Shown piece by piece: positions 58,241 through 64,000 of a stretch of DNA of 64,000 bases. Origin of the DNA: Eublepharis macularius (Eukaryota; Chordata; Lepidosauria; Squamata; Eublepharidae); contig NC_072792.1 in the NCBI RefSeq assembly GCF_028583425.1, positions 159,036,676-159,100,675 of the forward strand, read 5' to 3'. Position 1 is the first letter of the stretch. Every line of letters begins with the position of its first letter. Under the pieces are notes generated by a model that saw only the letters and a program-made list of their open reading frames with translations, had not been told where the DNA came from and did no database searches. The position numbers and the translations under genes were made by a program.

Positions 58241-59136
58241 CCCCCCCCCCCCTGCAAAAAAAGGTGTTTACTTCCCTGGTTTACACGAAACTTATTCTTT
58301 CTGTGTTAAGTTCAAAAAACAACTTTTTTTTTAAAGGAAGTCCAGGACGACTTCACTATAAAGTATCTATGCTAAAATCCATCACCAAATCATGACTTGC
58401 TGTGTCCACTGATATTTAATATGACATCAATAGGATTCAGGTTCAAAAAACTCAGGAAATGAAGCAACATGCAACGGACCTGTACACACTGCTTTGAAGT
58501 AAAATCAAGTATTTTAATATATATGAAATATATACGAAATAAGGGAGAGTAGGATAAAACAATTGCTTTCTTTCAGTATGTGATCGTATAGGCCTCACAG
58601 ATCAGTGAAGGAATGGAACTTGGCAGTGAACTCTTATGGACAATTTCTTAAAGATCTTCCTTCAGCTTGTTTAATTTTCTATACCTTGGAGCACAGCCAA
58701 CGAACTGATAACTGTATCCTTTCATACAGGACAATAGTCAATAAAAAAATAAATGTCCTCACACAAGATGAAAGGCAAAAGCCCCAAACAGAACGGCAAC
58801 GGGCTGCACAAGTTGACAGCCACAAAGCAAGGCTTCAAGAAGCATCCAACAGATCAGTCCTGGAAGTACAGATTTCATGACAGCTTAAGGGAAATTTAAT
58901 CGTTATGTGAAACAAATCAAGTTATCAAAAAGTCTAGAAAGAATTGGGTATCCCCAAGTTTAGCAAGAAGATGAGGGCCTGGAAGGAATCTACGCTGGAA
59001 AGAGGGAAGAAGCTAATTGGGAATTTAGACACATGAGCAGCATAACAGTTCTTAGGATAGACAAGTAGATTTCTTGCTCTCCTAGTCCTAAATTCAAGCA
59101 GTCTAAATGGTGGCAGAATGGGCAGATAGTGCTGAA

Positions 59137-59521
59137 CAGGGGTCATTTCGTAGAAAAAGAGCTAGAGACGCTCATTAGCATAACTTATTAGCATATGTCA
59201 TGCCCCTTGACATCACTGGAAATGTGTCATTAGTATAACTGATTTGCATATGCCACACTCCCTGACATCACCTATCCTGGCTGTTTTGGAGCCAATCCTG
59301 GCCATTCAGGGCCAAAATTGGGCCCAAAATGGCAAAAAGGGGCTGAAAATGGCCGAAAAGGGGCCCAAAATGGTCAGGATCCGGGCTGTTTCGGCCCCAA
59401 TCCAGGCCAAAATGGGACCAAATGGCCAGGAGTCAGGTGGGCGGGGCCCATCTGACATGTGACCTCTTTGGGGAACTGCAGGAACTGCATTCCTGCACAT
59501 TCCCCCTCAAAATGAGCCTTG
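59137..59521. mobile_element. Non-autonomous hAT element with internal G-rich repeats
   Basis: Left end CAGGGGTCATTTCGTAGAAA and right end ctcaaaatgagccttg. The flanks GTGCTGAA (59129-59136) and GTGCTAAA (59522-59529) match at 7 of 8. The interior has tandem variants of ggccaaaatggc/aaaagggg. Confidence 0.88.
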
Positions 59522-59599
59522 GTGCTAAATGCTGGGGTTTGGGCCTTCATCTCGCCCCAAAGTCAACAGGCCCAGTGTGAAGAAAAGGACACTGCTTCT

Positions 59600-59785
59600 C
59601 TATGCTTTCTAAAAATTCTATCCTTTCTCCAAGGAGCTCAGAGAGGCATATGTGGTTCTTTTCTTCTGGTTTATCTTTACGACCACCCTGTGAGGTATAG
59701 CAAGTAGGGAGAGTTTCACAGCAGAGCGGGAATTATAAACCCAGACCTCCCCGAGTCTGACTAGCTAACCACTACCCACACTGGT
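59600..59785 (-). repeat. tRNA-derived SINE copy
   Basis: accaccctgtgaggtatagc, cagagcgggaattataaacc and ctagctaaccactacccaca give body, B-box complement and head on the minus strand. Confidence 0.72.
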
Positions 59786-61297
59786 GCTTTTATCTATTAC
59801 CTCTCCCTCCCTATGAGGTATATATGGAAGAGTCAGGCAGAGGGATCAGCACCTCACCAGGATACTATCAGAGGCTGGAACGTGCCAATTTCCTCTCCTC
59901 CCCACTTCCGTCTCTAAGAGCTCTATGACTGCAAGAGGGCAATGGGAAATTTCAGTCTTCATCCAGCTATGGGGGGCATCTTTTAGAAAAATGTCTTTCT
60001 GTATAGGGAAGTCCCTCAAGTCTGAAGAAACTCAGGCCTTGCCTGTGGACGCTCCCTTTGCACTGCCTTACTGATAGGCAATGGCCCATCAACCTTGCTA
60101 TTGCAAGGAGTAGTAAGTATTGAGTGCTGTTAAAATGCCCCATTTTTACTACAGTTAGCTAGATGTGGAGGGGGGAAAGCAGATGGACTAATTAGCATAT
60201 ATTTGAATGTAATATTTTTAAGGACCCCAACCCTGTTCCCTGTAGCATTGATGGTGAAAGTCCAGAGTTAGAAGGCAGACACAAAGCAACTGCAGCAACT
60301 GGTTGCATTTTACAAATGGGAATAAGGCAACCATTGCATATAGCAAAACATTTTTAAAAATCCAAATTGATGTGTGTTACAAAATGCCCAAAGTAATTTT
60401 AAACTATATATGTAGTTCAATTGTTATTCTTAATAACAGAAAATGTGGAGGCTTAATAAAATATATCTACCATTTGGCTATAATACAGCACATGGCTATG
60501 CATACTCAAGTACTATAGATCACAACAGCTCACACTGCTTAATTTGGTTACACACCAAACGGTCACTTTCAAAGGGCTTTCATTTTAGAGGACTTAATTT
60601 GTGGGAAGACTTGCTTGTATCGTTATATGGAGGCGACTGCCTAATCAAGACATCGGCTGAGACATAACTGTACAGTGAGGCCACTGACATATGTTTTCAG
60701 CATCAAACCAAGGGCACTTGGAATAGTAAAACTGGAGAAGGGAGTCATACTATCCCATTATAGGAATGACTCCAAACTCTCAGATCTCATGAGACTCCAA
60801 CGGAGCTCATCAAAGTCATAAACAATATTTTTGAAACTATCTCCATCTTTACAGCTAAGAGACTACACTCACTCTGGTTAAACCTGCTTTCAGTGCTTTG
60901 TTAAATTAAGCTTTAATTTTAGAAAGAAGACTTTGCTTCCATCCATCTCAAGCTTAGTATGTAGTATACTAACACTACATATGTAGTGCTTAGAACTTAA
61001 AAAGAACTATTTTTCAAAAAGATTCACTACTTCAGCAGTAAGAAAACATTTGTAATTTAAAATACAAGACAAAAGAAAGTATTTTTCTATGAGAAAAACT
61101 GTTGTGTAACATTACACAGTTCATTGCTAACTATTCTCCCATTTCAGAATCATAACAATAAAGGGTTGACTTTGATAAAGAAAATTAAACTTGACCATCT
61201 AATACAGTCTTAAAATTATGGTATTTTTTCCTTGTCATTAAACATACGGAAATAAATTATAAAAATAGTTTGGTTATCAAAAAGACATCCTAATTTG

Positions 61298-61412
61298 TTA
61301 AGGGTTCTTGCCAATGTCTATAGATTGCCTGACATCAGCAACGGTTTCTGGCACTCGGACAACCATATTGTTCATAGATTTCTGCAAGCAGATCTGGCAA
61401 CCCAATCGAGAC
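61298..61412 (-). CDS. FDX1: FDX1 last coding exon
   Basis: 115 coding nt after acceptor ctctag. SRLGCQICL supplies the fourth Cys ligand. [14 protein letters not shown] is the typical last strand of adrenodoxins. The protein stops at KNP followed by TAA, close to the usual C-terminus (mammals end KTS, from memory). Confidence 0.95.
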
Positions 61413-62879
61413 CTAGAGGAGAGAGGGGAGAAAAATCCTGAGTTGACACTCGGCTTTATAGACAACCTATACGAAATACAAACGATGCAGAAGTGATTCC
61501 TGCCAGGCTGGGGGAGAGAAACTACCTCATCATACTTAATATTTCAAAGGACAAAAAGGTGAATGTGGAGAAGAGGAAAAGGCAAGCGGTGAAGGAGTAA
61601 AAATTTAAAATTATTTATTTACATCATTTATAGTTTGCCTTTCTCACTGAGACTCAAAGCGGATTACAAAGTGTAATTCATGCTTTACAATGTTCTCAAC
61701 ATCGGCCTGGATCCAGACTTACATGAGCAACTTGGAAGCTTGGAAGGGAAGCTGGGCAGCTTCACCCCAGAGCTATCATGCAAGAACAAGCAGGGGGGCG
61801 ATTTTGCCCAGTCTCCCCTCCTCACTGTTGCCCACTGGCACATTTTGTTTGAGGGTCTCCCAATCTTCATACAGGACTCTTTGGGCTGGGGTATGCAGAG
61901 GGATACTGTGGGATGAGGAAGGTACAAAGATTCTTCCACTTGCGCAAGCAGTGATCCAGCTCATTATCTTGTGCTCCTTAAAACACTAAGCAATCTTAAT
62001 GGATTATTCCTCCATATTGTAGAAAAGGGGCTGATATAGGTGGATTGCCTTTTGACTACTGCATGAGCCGAAGGGAGATTTGAACGAGGAACTTCACAAT
62101 TCATGTTTCGGTATTTTGGACACTGTGCCATCCCTGGACATCAGTAACGAGGCACAGGGAAACCGCAGGCACAACCCTGTTCTTTTCAACTGTCAGTCCA
62201 CCAGGACTGACCAACCAACTGCTCAAGCAGCACATCTGAGATGGCATCAAATATTCCACTCAAGTCTTGTTTTAAAGTTACACGAATGCAAGACCACAGA
62301 AAAGGGTGACAGTCTGCCAAAAAATGTGACAATTCACCCTAAGAACATGACCAGTAAAGTGTTTTTGGCAAACAGACCTGGAGAGAAGCTCAGAAGTTTG
62401 CTTTGGCCTGTACGGATCTCTTTCACCACTGAGGATAATTAATTCAAGTTTTGGAAAAAATCAAACAAGTCTGGAAAAGAAGGGTAAGGACTGAAAGACC
62501 AGATTGCTTGGAACATAAAAATCTGACATCCTAGCCATTGGACCAGATGTGATCTAACAGGTAGAAAGCAGCATCAAAAATAATTAATAGATTTATCCAG
62601 AGAAAACATGGACTGCTTACGTAGCAAAATTCAGATTGCCATTACTTGCAAATAACCAATTCCATACATTTAGAGCAGCCTAAACAGCAAGCAGCTTCTA
62701 GAAGGAAACTGCAGATCCCTTTGGTAGCTTTCGAGTTGCTTCCCCTTACGTTTCTGTCAATCCATAGGCAAGGTCCAGCATGTCCAATTCCTCATCAGTA
62801 ATTGCATCTAGTTTTTCAAATATGTGATCTTCAAAGATTAAGTGACAGGTAGAGCAAGCAAGTGTTCCTTCACATGCAC
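61298..62879 (-). CDS. FDX1: FDX1, adrenodoxin, mitochondrial [2Fe-2S] ferredoxin (last two exons)
   Basis: Two minus-strand exons, 62879-62750 and 61412-61298, join in frame (ac|g, Thr) and end with TAA. The first reads [20 protein letters not shown] and on through [20 protein letters not shown]. The second reads [20 protein letters not shown] and ends [11 protein letters not shown]. The Cys ligands of the [2Fe-2S] cluster are all present: three in [10 protein letters not shown] and the fourth in LGCQIC. The acidic helix with DEELDML is the known docking surface for adrenodoxin reductase and mitochondrial P450s. The family protein passes electrons from FDXR to steroidogenic P450s in the mitochondrial matrix and also acts in protein lipoylation. 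The exons for the transit peptide and N-terminal half lie beyond the right edge. FDX2 is less likely, because the peptide follows FDX1 and ARHGAP20 is adjacent. Confidence 0.95.
61413..62749 (-). other. FDX1: FDX1 intron 3
   Basis: A 1.3-kb GT-AG intron on the minus strand between the last two coding exons. It contains a SINE/LINE end at about 61615-61690 (tttgcctttctcactgagac) and is otherwise unassigned. Confidence 0.85.
62750..62879 (-). CDS. FDX1: FDX1 exon: cluster-binding loop and acidic helix
   Basis: A 130-nt exon with acceptor tttttag and donor gtaagg on the minus strand. It opens with the last two bases of a Gly codon, then [12 protein letters not shown], which holds three of the four iron-ligand cysteines. 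It continues with the partner-docking acidic helix and ends within a Thr codon. Confidence 0.95.
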
Positions 62880-62969
62880 CTAAAAATTAATACAAGAATC
62901 AGATCATACTTTGGACTTCTCCATGAGATTCCACTGTATTAATCTTTCAGTTAATGAGTTATACTGTCA

Positions 62970-63290
62970 GATCACTAGTTGGTCTAGCTCAGTACCCAGT
63001 ATTAAGAGCCAGTGGCTCTCCAGAATCTCATATAGAGGAACATTTTTCCTCGCTGCCTGCTGTTCTTAATTGTCAGTGGCATCTCCAGTTAAAAGGATCA
63101 GACAGGAGGTTACATGAAAGACCCTGGAGAACCATGGCCAATCAGAGTGGACGTTACTGGCTTCCAATAGTCTGATTCAATATAAGGCAGCTTTGTGTGT
63201 TCATCTTTTAACTGGAGATGGCAGAGGCTGAAACCAGGACTTACTGCATGCAAAGCAAGTGATCTAGCTTTGAGCTACAGCCCCCCTCTC
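62970..63290. repeat. tRNA-derived SINE with internal inversion
   Basis: The outer parts read on the minus strand (62970-63077 and 63223-63290). The middle reads on plus (aaaaggatcagacaggaggt ... ataaggcagctttgtgtg). The junctions carry an inverted pair, ggcatctccagttaaaag (63078-63095) and its complement (63205-63222). Confidence 0.75.
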
Positions 63291-63569
63291 CTTTAACACA
63301 TACAAAATAGTAATAACAATAACAACAACATTTGATTTATATTATTATTAGGAGAGGCAATAAATACACAAATTCTACACCCGCTTATTTCCCACAATCT
63401 GTGCATGTTCAAAAAAGTTCTTGTAAAACAGTAAGTGCATATTTTAACTACTAAAATAAAGAGGAAATATGTAGTCCATACATAATTTTGTTTAAAAGGA
63501 AGAGAATGCCAGGTACACCTAAGTCTAACAAAAATCAGCTCATTAATCAGGAAGGACGATGCTTCTTTT

Positions 63570-63845
63570 GGTTGTTGTGGGATTTCTGGGCTGTACTGCC
63601 GTGGTCTTGGCATTGTAGTTCCTGACGTTTCGCCAGCAGCTGTGGCTGGCATCTTCAGAGGTGGCTGGCATCTTCAGAGGTGTAGCACCAAAAGACTCTC
63701 TGTCTTTTGGTGCTACACCTCTGAAGATGCCAGCCACAGCTGCTGGCGAAACGTCAGGAACTACAATGCCAAGACCACGGCAATACAGCCCGGAAAACCC
63801 ACAACAACCATCGTTCTCCGGCCGTGAAAGCCTTCGACAATACAT
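63570..63845. mobile_element. Foldback retroelement copy with 13-bp TSD
   Basis: The arms gttgttgtgggatttctggg and cccggaaaacccacaacaac, and most sequence between, are inverted copies over about 110 bp. CGATGCTTCTTTT flanks both sides (63557-63569 and 63846-63858). The sequence is a very common squamate repeat. A Penelope-type element is my guess from the inverted arrangement and long TSD. Confidence 0.8.
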
Positions 63846-64000
63846 CGATGCTTCTTTTCTTGAGGTATTGCATAGGTTATATAGGCAAAGGGTTTCTAGG
63901 TATGTTGGGTTTGTGTGTCAGAATTTGGAGATATGCCTAACACAGAAATGAAACAAAAAGTACATTAAGAACCACCTGGATTACATGAAGCAATACCTGA

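Larger units (their letters stand above)
58030..61297 (-). other. FDX1: Probable FDX1 3' UTR
   Basis: About 3.3 kb of AT-rich sequence runs from the FDX1 stop to a minus-strand AATAAA at 58046-58051. The span contains a hAT element (59137-59521), a SINE (about 59600-59785) and a LINE-tail fragment (about 58148-58240). Without them roughly 2.6 kb remain, similar to the long FDX1 3' UTR I recall from mammals. The 60240-61297 part has no recognisable repeat. The extent is an inference. Confidence 0.45.
62880..64000 (-). other. FDX1: FDX1 intron 2 (partial)
   Basis: Sequence upstream of the cluster-loop exon to the window edge. It contains a rearranged SINE (about 62970-63290), an AT-rich SINE tail (about 63300-63352) and a foldback element (63570-63845). 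No FDX1 exon 2 is found. Confidence 0.75.

Noticed and set aside
59244..59462. 72-codon repetitive frame (KMAEKGPKM-like)
   Set aside because: Produced by the internal repeats of the hAT element 59137-59521.
63858..64000. FDX1 exon 2 at the window edge
   Set aside because: The minus-strand reading of the last 140 bp does not give the expected conserved ferredoxin strand, and no flanking splice sites fit. The exon must be further right.
1..64000. A hidden bacterial-type system, CRISPR array, phage or endogenous virus
   Set aside because: No spaced identical repeats, no operon-like gene runs and no viral gene frames were seen. All larger open frames are explained by host exons, LINE ends or DNA elements.

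Overview
This is vertebrate nuclear DNA, most likely from a squamate reptile (a gecko-like lizard is my best guess). Coding sequence occurs only as short exons with GT-AG introns. The rest is dense with repeats I associate with squamates: SINEs derived from 5S rRNA and from tRNA, CR1/L3-type LINE tails, small hAT elements with clean 8-bp target-site duplications (TSDs), and palindromic MITEs. I see no bacterial, plasmid, CRISPR or viral gene system. The species guess rests on repeat types recalled from memory.

Region 1 (1-34,150, + strand) is the 3' two-thirds of ARHGAP20, a Rho GTPase-activating protein. Eleven exons run from the end of the PH domain through the Ras-associating domain, the RhoGAP domain (arginine finger present) and one long serine-rich last exon that ends at 33,244. 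All phases join, giving 983 in-frame codons without a break. The upstream exons lie outside the window. The introns carry most of the repeats.

Region 2 (about 34,150-58,030) is intergenic. I found no convincing gene in it. It holds palindromic MITEs (36,058; 40,457), hAT elements (39,774; 44,270 inside a 5S-derived SINE; 52,501, GC-rich and mimicking a CpG island), many SINE and LINE fragments, and a 55-bp alternating purine-pyrimidine tract.

Region 3 (about 58,030-64,000, - strand) is the 3' end of FDX1 (adrenodoxin, mitochondrial [2Fe-2S] ferredoxin). The last two coding exons carry all four cluster-ligand cysteines. A long 3' UTR probably follows, containing a hAT element and a SINE. Exons 1-2 are off the right edge.

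ARHGAP20 and FDX1 are tail to tail, as in human 11q22-q23 (from memory), which supports both assignments. They have no known shared pathway, so the pairing is conserved synteny and not a functional cassette. The most interesting material is in the repeats: a SINE whose middle is replaced by a hAT-derived segment also present 0.6 kb away, two MITE types sharing termini but not cores, an internally inverted SINE, and a 276-bp foldback element with a perfect 13-bp TSD.
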